Under the pieces are notes generated by a model, which was not told the origin of the DNA, did not search any database, and worked only from the letters and a program-made list of their open reading frames with translations. From contig JBBIIP010000005.1 of assembly GCA_037446395.1 (NCBI GenBank), forward strand, positions 78,169 to 142,168: a DNA stretch of 64,000 bases, given 5' to 3'. Position 1 is the stretch's first letter, and each line of letters starts with the position of its first letter. The translations under genes and the position numbers were made by a program. The DNA comes from JAAYJT01 sp037446395 (lineage in GTDB: Bacteria; Bacteroidota; Bacteroidia; Bacteroidales; JAAYJT01). Of the stretch, positions 46,566 through 56,036 are shown piece after piece.

Positions 46566-48248
46566 TTATTTCTCCTTAATGGGAGTAATATTTTTTGAGG
46601 GGTTCATGAGAAATAGGGAATAGAAAAGTGCCACAAAGGTTACTCCTTGTTGTGTTTCAATTGTGTCTTCGGAGAAGAAAGAAGTGATTGCAATGATAAA
46701 AAACGCGGCAAAAAAGTAATTTTTGTAGCCTTTGTGGCGCCAAGCAGGGTAGAAAAGTGCGAAAATGAACCATAGCAAACCGATAAAACCAAAACCCACA
46801 CAAATAGACATGAACTGATTGTGGGAACGCCAGCGAAATCTTTCGAGAAGCGGCGTGTTCGTTTTCTCATACGCTTGCCTGAAGGCAATATTCATATCAC
46901 CGGTTCCCACACCGAGCAACGGATGCCTTTTAATAATCCACCAGGAGGTTTTCCAATATTCGACGCGTTGCAGAAAAGTATTTGCATTGGGATCGCCGGT
47001 TGATTTGAGATTGATGAACCCGCTTGCAGCATCCCAGATTTTAACCTTGAGGTTGAATGGCTTCAAATACTCTATATTGGCTACTCCAAGCTCTATATTC
47101 TTAATGTCTTGAGGGCTGAGTGCGGCTACTCCCAAAGCATCTTTGCGCAATTTTTTTGAAGTCAAATATCGCACCAGTGTGAATCTTATTTCCTGCTTTT
47201 GAATATCTTTCCCCATAAAGTCAAATGTGCTCCGTTGATTCCAGGCCTGTTGCAGTTCATCCCAGCTCAGATAAAGGCCTACATATCGCCCGTTTTCTAT
47301 ACCCAACGTAAGCGTATCATGAAGATAGGGATTCCCTGAAGCGGTGTGTGTAGCTAAGGTATCGAACAATACCGGCTCAGGGGTTGCATATGATTTTACG
47401 GTGGAATGAATAAAAATTAAAACAGAAAATAAACCCACGACAATAGATAAAAAGAGTATCAGCTTCGTGGCAAGCGATCGTAGCTGGGTAGTAAAAAATA
47501 AGCCGATCATGAACACAACAGATAAAAATGCAATAATTCCCGACACCGATTTAAGAAGTATTAAAAAAGCAATAAACCAAACTGTCAGAAAAATCAGGCT
47601 GATTTTCTCCCACAAATGGCTGGGTTTATCTTTCGCAATCATATATAACAGAACGAAAACCGCCAGGCAAACATTCAGGCTCAGGCGAATATGAGAAATG
47701 TAGATTGACATCTCCCGCGGGTCGGTAAGGTCGGTTGTGAAAAAAATCCATGTACTGATAAAAGTGTTTGCCAGGATGCCTCCACAATAGATCAACAGCA
47801 ATATTTTCAGTTCTTTGTAATTCAATGGCGCTATGGTGCAAAGGAATAAAGGCAGCAGGAGTAAAGGCACCTTGATTCGAAGATCTGTCAGGGCATAGGC
47901 CATATCGGTTGAATAAATTACTCCGAGCAGATGCATCAAATAGATTGATGAAAAAACCAGGGCAGCCTTGTTCCTAAAGAATAGCGACCATTTGTAGATA
48001 AAATTTCGATAAAGTGCAACAAGAAAAAATCCAGCACTCCGAGCAAGCCGTTTTATCTTTGATGCGGGGGCATCATCTACCGGATGGCTTTTTATTACCA
48101 TCCCATCGAGCAACCAGAAACCTGCCATCAGGAACTGCGAAACACTCATCATATAAACCGAAAGCGTGATTGAGGCTAAAAGCAAAGCCAGCGCTCCAAG
48201 AAAAAAAATGCGAGTATTAATAATTCTCTCTCCCTGGTTGATCTTCAT
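46566..48248 (-). CDS. O-antigen ligase/polymerase-family membrane protein (Wzy_C)
   Basis: A 560-residue membrane protein with about ten to twelve spans. The long periplasmic loop (about 270-450) ends in the family signature RHPLLGVGTGDMNIAFRQAY, followed by SHNQFMSICVGFGFIGLLWF, as in WaaL-like ligases. The enzyme would join O-antigen or another polymer to its carrier at the periplasmic face. The neighbouring GT2-GT9 gene supports a lipopolysaccharide role; polymerase activity cannot be excluded. A near-consensus -7 box (CATCTTTG, minus strand, 48307-48314) lies about 60 bases upstream. Confidence 0.85.
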   Translation of the reverse strand: MKINQGERIINTRIFFLGALALLLASITLSVYMMSVSQFLMAGFWLLDGMVIKSHPVDDAPASKIKRLARSAGFFLVALYRNFIYKWSLFFRNKAALVFSSIYLMHLLGVIYSTDMAYALTDLRIKVPLLLLPLFLCTIAPLNYKELKILLLIYCGGILANTFISTWIFFTTDLTDPREMSIYISHIRLSLNVCLAVFVLLYMIAKDKPSHLWEKISLIFLTVWFIAFLILLKSVSGIIAFLSVVFMIGLFFTTQLRSLATKLILFLSIVVGLFSVLIFIHSTVKSYATPEPVLFDTLATHTASGNPYLHDTLTLGIENGRYVGLYLSWDELQQAWNQRSTFDFMGKDIQKQEIRFTLVRYLTSKKLRKDALGVAALSPQDIKNIELGVANIEYLKPFNLKVKIWDAASGFINLKSTGDPNANTFLQRVEYWKTSWWIIKRHPLLGVGTGDMNIAFRQAYEKTNTPLLERFRWRSHNQFMSICVGFGFIGLLWFIFALFYPAWRHKGYKNYFFAAFFIIAITSFFSEDTIETQQGVTFVALFYSLFLMNPSKNITPIKEK

Positions 48249-48336
48249 TTGTTGAATGTTTCAATTTATTAAGCTAATATTTAGCTGATGAAAGGCTGAT
48301 TTAACGCAAAGATGAGAAATTTATCTGACTCTTTGA

Positions 48337-49668
48337 TCAGATTACCTTATGCTGCCAGCGTTTTGAGCGGAGATAAAAATAAGAAAACACTCCCAGAAGG
48401 CCAAAGTAGATATATTCACAAAACCAAACAATGGTGATTGGTTGCTGCCATTTTATTCCAATAAGCCAGGTGAAAATCAGATAAATTACTAAAATGATGC
48501 CCTCAATAATCAACGCATCGCGTGTGTTTCCCGTTCCCGATACCCCACTGAACATATTCTGGCCGGCCGCAAAAAGCAGCATTGCACCGAAAATAACATA
48601 CAACGATGGAATTGATTCTGCGATCAGGGAAGGGTCGGGAGTATAAACCCTGATCAACCAGCCCGGAATAAAAAGCATTGGTACAAGCATGAGCGTCACT
48701 ATTGCAAGTGTAAAATACGAAATTTTTCGGATTGTTGGCAACACCATTTGGTGTTTTCCCTGTCCTATAATATTGCTTATTAAGGTATTGGTGGTTGAGC
48801 TAAAGGCCCACACCGGAATCATCATGACCATGTATATACTGCGAATGATGTTAGAAATTGCCAGTGATCGCGCCCCCATTTTCTCGATGATAAGAAAGAA
48901 AATGAACCAGGCTGTGAGTGAAAGAAAATGCTGAATCATTACAAAAACAGAAACATCCAGTGTTTTCTTGATGACACTAAAGTTTAATCTTGGAAATCGA
49001 AAGAGGTTATACAATCTCCGGTCAGACAATCTGAGGGTAAAGACCAGGAAGAAAACTGAGGCGCTGGCTTCGGCAATTGCCGAAGCCAGCGCTGCTCCAG
49101 CAATGCCCATTTGAGGGAATCCCCAATGTCCGAATATTAGTACATAATCCAACAGCACATTCACAACGGCCATAATTGCAGCGCTGATTGATAACAGGCG
49201 GGTGCGGGTAATCGAAACATAAAACGCCCGCATCATCACATTGAAGAATGCAAAGAAAACCCCATAAATACGATATTGCAAATAGGTGACCGCAGCACTG
49301 AAAATTTCATCAGAGGCAATAAATGATCTGAGTATCTGAGGGCTAAAAAACCTGATGATAATAAAAAGAAACACCCCCATCCCGAACATAAAATACAAAC
49401 TGTGATCCAAAATATTGCCGATCTCCTTGTTGTTGCCCTGGCCATTTCTTCGGGCCATCAGTATTTGGGCTCCTATACTAAATCCAAAGCCCAGCATATA
49501 AAGCACCACATAGAAAATGATGGCAATGGCTGCAGCGCCAAGCTCCACCTCTCCCACCCTGCCCAGGAAGGCAGTGTCCACGACATTGATGACGTTTTGT
49601 GCCAGTAGGCTCAGCACGATGGGATAGGCTATTTTCCAGATACTGTGGTATGATGTGAGTTCTTTCAA
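48337..49668 (-). CDS. MATE-family efflux transporter
   Basis: A 443-residue, 12-span cation-coupled multidrug exporter. The family pattern is clear: IAYPIVLSLLAQNVINVVDT at the start, AFLGRVGEVELGAAAIA, and a second half with PVWAFSSTTNTLISNIIGQG. The start is set at the TTG at 49668 (MKELTSYHS), because a consensus -7 box lies at 49694-49701 and the longer frame would begin at a TTG (49689) almost on the transcription start. No nearby ATG exists. Transported drugs are unknown. Confidence 0.88.
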   Translation of the reverse strand: MKELTSYHSIWKIAYPIVLSLLAQNVINVVDTAFLGRVGEVELGAAAIAIIFYVVLYMLGFGFSIGAQILMARRNGQGNNKEIGNILDHSLYFMFGMGVFLFIIIRFFSPQILRSFIASDEIFSAAVTYLQYRIYGVFFAFFNVMMRAFYVSITRTRLLSISAAIMAVVNVLLDYVLIFGHWGFPQMGIAGAALASAIAEASASVFFLVFTLRLSDRRLYNLFRFPRLNFSVIKKTLDVSVFVMIQHFLSLTAWFIFFLIIEKMGARSLAISNIIRSIYMVMMIPVWAFSSTTNTLISNIIGQGKHQMVLPTIRKISYFTLAIVTLMLVPMLFIPGWLIRVYTPDPSLIAESIPSLYVIFGAMLLFAAGQNMFSGVSGTGNTRDALIIEGIILVIYLIFTWLIGIKWQQPITIVWFCEYIYFGLLGVFSYFYLRSKRWQHKVI

Positions 49669-49693
49669 GCGATTTCGGGTTGCAATCAAAGTG

Positions 49694-49701
49694 CAAATTT
49701 A
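49694..49701 (-). promoter_or_regulatory. -7 box for the MATE transporter gene
   Basis: The minus strand reads TAAATTTG, a full match to TAnnTTTG. The implied start near 49688 gives about 20 bases of leader to the TTG at 49668. Confidence 0.5.
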
Positions 49702-49767
49702 GGACTTTTGTCCACTTCAGCAGGGCTTGCCCCTGATGCTTGCGTTTATGAAAGTAGCAGAAAAGTC

Positions 49768-51222
49768 TTATTTTCTCCAGAAAAATCTCGTGAAGAGCAC
49801 ATATACCGTAAGGAGTTCCAGCCTACCGATCAGCATGAGGGCAGAAAGAATCCATTTGCCCGCCACGCTTACTTCATAATAGTTTGATGCAGGGCCGGTA
49901 TTTGCTAAACCAGGACCAATATTTCCCATGCACGACACAACGGAACCCATGGCAGTAATGCTGTCGGACCCAGCCACCGTGACCAAAATCGAGCCAATAG
50001 AAAAGGTCAGCAAATAAAGATAGAAAATTGTCAGAATATTCGACCTGATTGCCTGGCTAACCGGCTTAAGATTGTATCGCAAGGGGATGACTGCCGCAGG
50101 ATGGAGTATTGATCTGAATTCGAGATAGCTGTTTTTAAGGAGTAGCAGATGCCTTATTACTTTTATGCCTCCGGCGGTGCTTCCTGCACAACCGCCCACA
50201 AACATGAGCAAGAAAATGAGAAACCAGCTAAATCCGGGCCATTGCATGTAATTGGCTGTGCCGAATCCTGTGCATGTTACAATGCTTGTGACCTGAAACA
50301 ATGCATCGCGAAACGAACGCTCCAGGGGCGCATAATGAATGGCAGTCAAGGAAAATGTTATGGCTGCAGCTGCCAATAAAATCACTCCGATATAAAGCCT
50401 TAGTTCCTCGTTTCGAAACACTTCGCTGAATTTTCTCTGCAGCATCAGGTAATGAAGGGTAAAATTAGTTCCTGCTAAAATCATGAAGGCGATCGTAACA
50501 TATTGAGCATAGGGCGAGAAAGCACCCATGCTCAGATTGCGTGTTGAAAATCCTCCTGATGAAACTGTGGAAAATGAATGACACAATGCATCATACAAAT
50601 TCATATCGCCTGCCATGAGCAAGGCAGTTTGTGCAAAAGTGAGCAGCACATAAATTCCCCACAAGCGACGGGCAGTCTCTTTGATGCGGGGATGAAGTTT
50701 ATCTTTGGTAGGCCCTGGAACCTCAGCAACAAATAGCTGCATGCCCCCAATTCCAAATATAGGCAGAATGGCGATTGAAAACACAACAATCCCCATGCCG
50801 CCTATCCAATGCGTAAGGCTCCGCCAGAACAAGATGCTTTTTGGAACAGCCTCGATATCATTCAAAATTGAGGCTCCGGTGGTGGTCAAGCCCGACATGG
50901 ATTCGAAAAAAGCATCCGTGAGGTTTGGAATTTCACCTGAAATAATATACGGAAGGCTCCCAAACAATGCCATAAAAATCCAGGTAAGAACCACGATCAG
51001 ATATGACTCGCGCTTCCCAAGGTCATTTTTTCTGAACTTGCCAGTTAAAATCCAACCCATCATACCCATGCCTAATGTGATGCCCGAAGAAAGCAGAATT
51101 TCCAACATCTCATGCTCTCTATACGCGAGGGCCACCGGAAGGCAAAGAAGCATAAATCCACCTGCAACAATCACAAACAGGCTGATGCTTTTAATAATTA
51201 CCCGATAATGAATTTTTGTCAT
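49768..51222 (-). CDS. trkH: Trk-type potassium uptake channel subunit TrkH (copy 2)
   Basis: A 484-residue membrane protein that, with TrkA, takes up potassium. The four pore-loop filter regions are visible: SGLTTTGASIL near 110, VSSGGFSTRNL near 222, TCTGFGTANY near 317, and GNIGPGLANTG near 435. It is the last gene of a trkA-trkH-trkH operon and lies 7 bases after the first copy. It resembles its neighbour along the whole length (for example QLFVAEVPGPTKDKLHPRI against QLYVAEVPGPAKDKLHPRI), so the two arose by tandem duplication. Confidence 0.93.
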   Translation of the reverse strand: MTKIHYRVIIKSISLFVIVAGGFMLLCLPVALAYREHEMLEILLSSGITLGMGMMGWILTGKFRKNDLGKRESYLIVVLTWIFMALFGSLPYIISGEIPNLTDAFFESMSGLTTTGASILNDIEAVPKSILFWRSLTHWIGGMGIVVFSIAILPIFGIGGMQLFVAEVPGPTKDKLHPRIKETARRLWGIYVLLTFAQTALLMAGDMNLYDALCHSFSTVSSGGFSTRNLSMGAFSPYAQYVTIAFMILAGTNFTLHYLMLQRKFSEVFRNEELRLYIGVILLAAAAITFSLTAIHYAPLERSFRDALFQVTSIVTCTGFGTANYMQWPGFSWFLIFLLMFVGGCAGSTAGGIKVIRHLLLLKNSYLEFRSILHPAAVIPLRYNLKPVSQAIRSNILTIFYLYLLTFSIGSILVTVAGSDSITAMGSVVSCMGNIGPGLANTGPASNYYEVSVAGKWILSALMLIGRLELLTVYVLFTRFFWRK

Positions 51223-51229
51223 ATTCAGG

Positions 51230-52693
51230 TTATCTTTTCCAGAAAGATAATGAGAATAAAATCAAAACAGTGAAAAGCTCAAGGCGCCCCAGTAGCATTA
51301 AAACTGTCAGCACCCATTTGCCGGCAACAGGAAATAGTGCATAATTATGAGCCGGACTCAACATCCCGATTCCTGGGCCTATATTTCCCAGGCTTGCTGC
51401 TACTGATCCAATTGCAAGATCAAAATTCAGCCCCAGCATTGACATCAACAAAGAGCCTATTACAAAAACAAGCATATAAATCAAAAAGAAAGCAAGTACA
51501 TTGTATATCACCTGATCCGATACGATCTTCCGATTCAGGCGAACCGGCAAAATCACCTTAGGGTGAACCAATCGCCTGATTTCCACCGAACTATTTTTAA
51601 AAAGCAGCAGGATTCTGATCATTTTCATACCTCCACCTGTGCTGCCGGCACTCCCTCCCGTAAACATGAGCAGGAATATAATCAGCCATACAAATGAAGG
51701 CCACTGAAGATATCCTGAAGTAACATATCCGGTGGTCGTAATAATAGAAATAGTTTGAAACAGCGATGCCCTGATTGACTCTTCTGCATCAAGGCGGCTG
51801 ATCAGGATGAGTGACAAGCTTAAAAGCCCGGCCACAATAATTATCAGGATAACATAAAACCGAAACTCATCGTCTTTATATACCTTCCTGAAATTTAAAT
51901 GAAGGGCATGGTAATGTAATACAAAATTGGTTCCTGCCAGAAACATAAAAACAATAACCACATATTGAATAAAAGGTGAAAAAGCTGATGCATTGCCGTT
52001 TAGCGTAGAAAATCCACCTGTGGCCATGGTGCCAAAAGCATGACACAGCGCAATGTGCAGGCTCATGCCACCAATCATCAGAAAGCCCGTTTGAAGGATT
52101 GTCAGTATAACATAGATGGCCCAAAGCCTCTTGGCCGTATCGGTGATGCGCGGATGAAGCTTGTCTTTGGCAGGTCCTGGTACTTCAGCAACATAAAGCT
52201 GCATGCCTCCGATGCCTAGTATTGGCATGATGGCAAGTGACAATACAATAATCCCCATGCCACCGATCCATTGGGTCAGGCTGCGCCAGAATAATAATCC
52301 TTTACTCATTCCCTCAACATCCTGCAGAATTGTTGCACCGGTTGTTGTGAATCCAGATATGGTTTCGAAGAACGCATCTGTAAAAGATGGGATTTGCCCC
52401 GAAATTAAAAATGGCAGGCAACCAAACAATGAGATAATTATCCACGTGAATGTGACGATAACGAATCCATCCTTTTTATTTATGTTTCTTTGATCTATTT
52501 TGCGGTTGACCAGGAACAGGGTCAATCCAAAAATAATCGTAATGCCGCTGGAACTTAAGATTGCCACGCCATCATTTTCGCGATAGATATATGAAAAGAT
52601 AGCGCTTGTGGCCATCATCAACCCAATCAATACCAGGAAGGCTCCAAGAATTTTGGAAATTACCCTGGCATGCAATTTTTTTGAATCGGGCAT
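51230..52693 (-). CDS. trkH: Trk-type potassium uptake channel subunit TrkH (copy 1)
   Basis: A 487-residue TrkH with filter loops SGFTTTGATIL near 115, MATGGFSTLNG near 227, TTTGYVTSGY near 322, and GNIGPGIGML near 440. It follows trkA by 39 bases. The third loop reads TTGYVTSG where the second copy reads CTGFGTAN, so the two channels may differ in ion preference or gating; that is inference. The TrkH pore and TrkA gating ring would act together in the inner membrane. Confidence 0.93.
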   Translation of the reverse strand: MPDSKKLHARVISKILGAFLVLIGLMMATSAIFSYIYRENDGVAILSSSGITIIFGLTLFLVNRKIDQRNINKKDGFVIVTFTWIIISLFGCLPFLISGQIPSFTDAFFETISGFTTTGATILQDVEGMSKGLLFWRSLTQWIGGMGIIVLSLAIMPILGIGGMQLYVAEVPGPAKDKLHPRITDTAKRLWAIYVILTILQTGFLMIGGMSLHIALCHAFGTMATGGFSTLNGNASAFSPFIQYVVIVFMFLAGTNFVLHYHALHLNFRKVYKDDEFRFYVILIIIVAGLLSLSLILISRLDAEESIRASLFQTISIITTTGYVTSGYLQWPSFVWLIIFLLMFTGGSAGSTGGGMKMIRILLLFKNSSVEIRRLVHPKVILPVRLNRKIVSDQVIYNVLAFFLIYMLVFVIGSLLMSMLGLNFDLAIGSVAASLGNIGPGIGMLSPAHNYALFPVAGKWVLTVLMLLGRLELFTVLILFSLSFWKR

Positions 52694-52732
52694 TTTATTG
52701 TTGGTAAGTACAAGGAACGAATGGCGAGCAAT

Positions 52733-54073
52733 TTATTTAAATAAATCCTGGAGTTTACTCATACTTTCGGGAAGGGAAAAAGCCACCACTTTATCCCCGG
52801 CCTGCACCTGGGTATCGCCTACTGCAATAAAACTTTCGTTTCCCCTGATAATACCACCGATGAGAGTTCCCGGAGGGGTCTTAAGTTTACCGATTGGGTG
52901 GCGTGTAATTTTCGAACCGGCTTTCACAACAAATTCAAACACCTCGGCATCAATGCCGCTCAGATATTTAATTGCTGAAACCTCAGCATCCATCGTGAAC
53001 TGAGCGATATGGCTTGCAGTAATTAATTTCTTGTTAATAATAGACTCTATTCCAATGCTTTGCGAGATGTCAATGTAGTCAATATTTTCGATGAGCGGAA
53101 TGACTCGTTTTACACCCAATCGTTGGGCAAGCAAGCAGGAAAAAAGGTTGGTTTCAGTGTCGTCGGTCACCGCAATAAAGGCATCAATATTTCGAATACC
53201 CTCGTCTTCAAGAAGTTGTGTGTCGCGGGCATCTCCGTTTATGATCAGGGTATTGAGTAGTACTTCAGAAAGGTTTATACAGCGCTCCTTGTCAATTTCT
53301 ATAAGCTTTACATTATAGTTATTCTCAATTTTAACGGCTGTTTCCCTTCCGATTCGCCCACCACCTATAATCATCACATTTTTGATTTCATGTTTGACTT
53401 TTCCACCCAAACGAAGCAACTCATCAACTCCTGATGGTTTTGTAACCACATAAGCCAAATCGTTTATCATGAAAACATCTTCTCCTCCGGGAACAATGGT
53501 TTTCCCCATCCGGTGAATGGCAACCGCCCTAAATTGGAGCCCGGGGTTCTCCTTTGCAATCTCTGATAGTGTCTTGTTTACTACCAGTGACTTTTCATCC
53601 AACTTAATAAGAAAAAGCATGAGCTTGCCTCCCGAAAAATCAAAAATTTCGGTGGCAGCCGTTTGCTGTAAGAGCCTGATGATTTCCTGGGCAGCAATTC
53701 GTTCGGGGCATACAAGTTCATCAATCCCTAGTGATTGGAGCAACTCCTTGTTTGCCTGAAGAAGATATTCGGCATTGTTTATGCGGGCAATTGTCCGTTT
53801 GGCTCCCAGCTTTTTTGCCAAGGCACAAGTAATAATGTTGATGTGTTCGCCATGCACCACAGATATTAAAAGATCGGCTTTGCGAACATTTGCGTTTTCA
53901 AGAACAGCAATGGAGGTCGAATCACCGGTAATGGCCATGAGGTCGGTATGGTTTTCAACCATACGCAACAGGTCTTCGTGTGGATCAACGATGCGGATAT
54001 TGTGGCGTTCATCTGAAAGCAACTTGGCAAGGTGAAAACCTACTTCGCCATCGCCGGCGATGATAATATTCAT
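52733..54073 (-). CDS. trkA: Trk system potassium uptake regulator TrkA
   Basis: A 446-residue cytoplasmic gating protein with two RCK units. Each has an NAD-binding Rossmann motif: MNIIIAGDGEVGFHLAKLL at the start and NVMIIGGGRIGRETAVKI near 233-250. Each is followed by an RCK_C domain, the second ending in VGDTQVQAGDKVVAFSLPES. The ATG at 54073 is chosen because a full promoter lies at 54097-54130, inside the longer frame that would begin at 54145. It is the first gene of the potassium operon; the nucleotide-binding state would open or close the TrkH channels. Confidence 0.94.
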   Translation of the reverse strand: MNIIIAGDGEVGFHLAKLLSDERHNIRIVDPHEDLLRMVENHTDLMAITGDSTSIAVLENANVRKADLLISVVHGEHINIITCALAKKLGAKRTIARINNAEYLLQANKELLQSLGIDELVCPERIAAQEIIRLLQQTAATEIFDFSGGKLMLFLIKLDEKSLVVNKTLSEIAKENPGLQFRAVAIHRMGKTIVPGGEDVFMINDLAYVVTKPSGVDELLRLGGKVKHEIKNVMIIGGGRIGRETAVKIENNYNVKLIEIDKERCINLSEVLLNTLIINGDARDTQLLEDEGIRNIDAFIAVTDDTETNLFSCLLAQRLGVKRVIPLIENIDYIDISQSIGIESIINKKLITASHIAQFTMDAEVSAIKYLSGIDAEVFEFVVKAGSKITRHPIGKLKTPPGTLIGGIIRGNESFIAVGDTQVQAGDKVVAFSLPESMSKLQDLFK

Positions 54074-54096
54074 GGTATGTGCTAAAAATAAGCCCG

Positions 54097-54130
54097 CAAA
54101 TATAGTGTAAAACAGATCATTCGATACAAA
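54097..54130 (-). promoter_or_regulatory. promoter of the trkA-trkH-trkH operon
   Basis: On the minus strand TTTG (54127-54130), a 22-base spacer, and TATATTTG (54097-54104), a full consensus match. It is one of the best Bacteroidota promoters in the window and fixes the trkA start at 54073. Confidence 0.65.
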
Positions 54131-54226
54131 GAATTTCCAAAACAAAATAAATTCAGGCGCCCTGACGGCAAATTGTGAATTAGGGCTAATTTTTGCTCAA
54201 CACTCGAAATAATCAGTTGGTTTGCA

Positions 54227-54234
54227 TAGCTTTG
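54227..54234 (+). promoter_or_regulatory. -7 box for ettA
   Basis: TAGCTTTG is a full match to TAnnTTTG, 26 bases before the ATG at 54260. No well-spaced -33 element is seen. Confidence 0.5.
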
Positions 54235-54259
54235 CAATTCACACAAAGATTAATAGTTC

Positions 54260-55936
54260 ATGAGCGACGACAAAAAAATAATTTTTTCTATGGTGGGAGT
54301 AGGTAAAATTGTTCCACCAAACCGCCAGATTTTAAAGGACATATACCTTAGCTTTTTTTATGGGGCAAAGATTGGAATTATCGGGTTAAACGGTTCAGGC
54401 AAATCAACCCTGCTTAAAATTATTTCCGGCATTGACAAATCCTTTATTGGCGAGGTTGTTTACTCACCGGGCTACACTGTTGGTTTATTGGAGCAGGAGC
54501 CGCATCTCGACAACAGTAAAAGTGTCAAAGAAATTGTGGAAGAGGGTGTTCAGGAAGTTTCCAATCTGCTGAAGGAATACGAAGAGGTGAATAATCGCTT
54601 CTCTGAACCCATGAGTGATGAGGAGATGGATAAGCTTATCCAACGACAAGGGGAGTTAACAGAATTAATCGAACAGCACGATGCCTGGGAACTCGAGTCG
54701 AAGCTTGAACGCGCCATGGATGCTTTGCGCTGCCCTGAAGGCGATGTTCCGGTGAAAAACTTAAGCGGTGGTGAAAGGCGGCGTGTGGCTTTATGTCGCC
54801 TGTTGCTTTCGGAACCCGAAATCTTGCTTCTCGACGAGCCCACAAACCATCTTGATGCTGAATCGGTTGAATGGCTTGAACAGCACCTTCAACAATACAA
54901 AGGCACAGTGATTGCGGTAACGCACGATCGTTATTTTCTTGATAATGTTGCCGGGTGGATTCTCGAACTTGACCGCGGCGAAGGGATTCCGTGGAAAGGA
55001 AACTACAGTTCGTGGCTTGAACAGAAAACCAATCGTTTGGCATTGGAAGAAAAAACAGAGAGCCGGCGCCGCAAAACACTCGAACGCGAACTGGAATGGG
55101 TGCGCATGTCGCCGAAGGCCCGGCAGGCCAAAGGAAAAGCCCGGCTTTCGGCCTACGAACGCATGCTGGGCGAAGACGTTAAACAAAAGGAAGAGCGCCT
55201 CGAAATATTTATCCCCAACGGCCCTCGGCTCGGCAATAAAGTAATTGAAGCCTCCGGACTCACCAAAGCCTATGCCGACAAACTCCTGTTCGAAAATTTC
55301 AGTTTCTCAGTACCGCCTGCCAGCATCGTAGGAATCATCGGACCAAACGGGGCCGGAAAGACTACTTTGTTTAGGCTGATCATGGGACACGAAAGGCCCG
55401 ATTCCGGCAGTTTTGAAGTTGGTGAAACTGTGAAAATTGGATATATTGACCAGGCCCATCTTGCCATTGACCCGGAAAAAGATGTGTGGCAAATTATTAG
55501 TGGAGGGCATGACTTGATTCAACTTGGCGGTCGCCAGATGAACTCGCGCGCGTATGTGTCACGGTTTAATTTCTCCGGGGCCGACCAAACCAAAAAAGCA
55601 AAAGTACTCAGCGGCGGCGAGCGAAACCGCCTGCATCTTGCACTCACTTTAAGGTCGGAGGCCAACGTTCTGCTACTCGACGAACCAACCAATGATATTG
55701 ATGTGAATACTTTGCGTGCACTGGAAGAAGGCCTTGAAAATTTTGCCGGATGCGCCATGATCATTTCTCACGACCGATGGTTTCTCGATCGCGTGGCCAC
55801 ACATATTCTTGCTTTTGAAGGCAACTCACAGCTTTATTTCTTCGAAGGAGGCTACAGCGATTATGAGGAAAACAAACGTAAACGATTAGGTGACGAAGGC
55901 CCAAAACGAATCCGTTATAAAAAACTCACAAAATAG
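54260..55936 (+). CDS. ettA: ABC-F protein, energy-dependent translational throttle EttA
   Basis: EttA is a soluble ABC-F ATPase that binds the ribosomal E site and gates the first peptide bond according to ATP/ADP. The 558-residue length matches EttA. The first ABC unit has GLNGSGKST (Walker A) near 43, LSGGERRRVALCR near 170, and LLLDEPTNHLD near 190; an arm insertion (about 95-140) lies between. The second unit has GPNGAGKTT near 359, LSGGERNRLHLAL near 451, and LLLDEPTNDID near 471. There are no membrane spans, so it is not a transporter. Single gene with its own promoter. Confidence 0.93.
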   Translation: MSDDKKIIFSMVGVGKIVPPNRQILKDIYLSFFYGAKIGIIGLNGSGKSTLLKIISGIDKSFIGEVVYSPGYTVGLLEQEPHLDNSKSVKEIVEEGVQEVSNLLKEYEEVNNRFSEPMSDEEMDKLIQRQGELTELIEQHDAWELESKLERAMDALRCPEGDVPVKNLSGGERRRVALCRLLLSEPEILLLDEPTNHLDAESVEWLEQHLQQYKGTVIAVTHDRYFLDNVAGWILELDRGEGIPWKGNYSSWLEQKTNRLALEEKTESRRRKTLERELEWVRMSPKARQAKGKARLSAYERMLGEDVKQKEERLEIFIPNGPRLGNKVIEASGLTKAYADKLLFENFSFSVPPASIVGIIGPNGAGKTTLFRLIMGHERPDSGSFEVGETVKIGYIDQAHLAIDPEKDVWQIISGGHDLIQLGGRQMNSRAYVSRFNFSGADQTKKAKVLSGGERNRLHLALTLRSEANVLLLDEPTNDIDVNTLRALEEGLENFAGCAMIISHDRWFLDRVATHILAFEGNSQLYFFEGGYSDYEENKRKRLGDEGPKRIRYKKLTK

Positions 55937-55939
55937 ACG

Positions 55940-55959
55940 GTTCTGGTTTTATACAGAAC
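55940..55959 (+). terminator. short hairpin after ettA
   Basis: GTTCTG and CAGAAC flank an 8-base loop, 3 bases after the ettA stop. The stem is only 6 base pairs and no T-run follows, so terminator function is uncertain. Confidence 0.25.
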
Positions 55960-55995
55960 ATCCGGCCTATAAAGCACAATTTCGAACTTAAATCC

Positions 55996-56003
55996 TAAAT
56001 TTG
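55996..56003 (+). promoter_or_regulatory. -7 box for hisS-hutH
   Basis: TAAATTTG is a full match to TAnnTTTG, 33 bases before the hisS ATG. No well-spaced -33 element is apparent. Confidence 0.5.
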
Positions 56004-56036
56004 CCTCATTAATCCCACGATAGAAAATTCAGCAAG

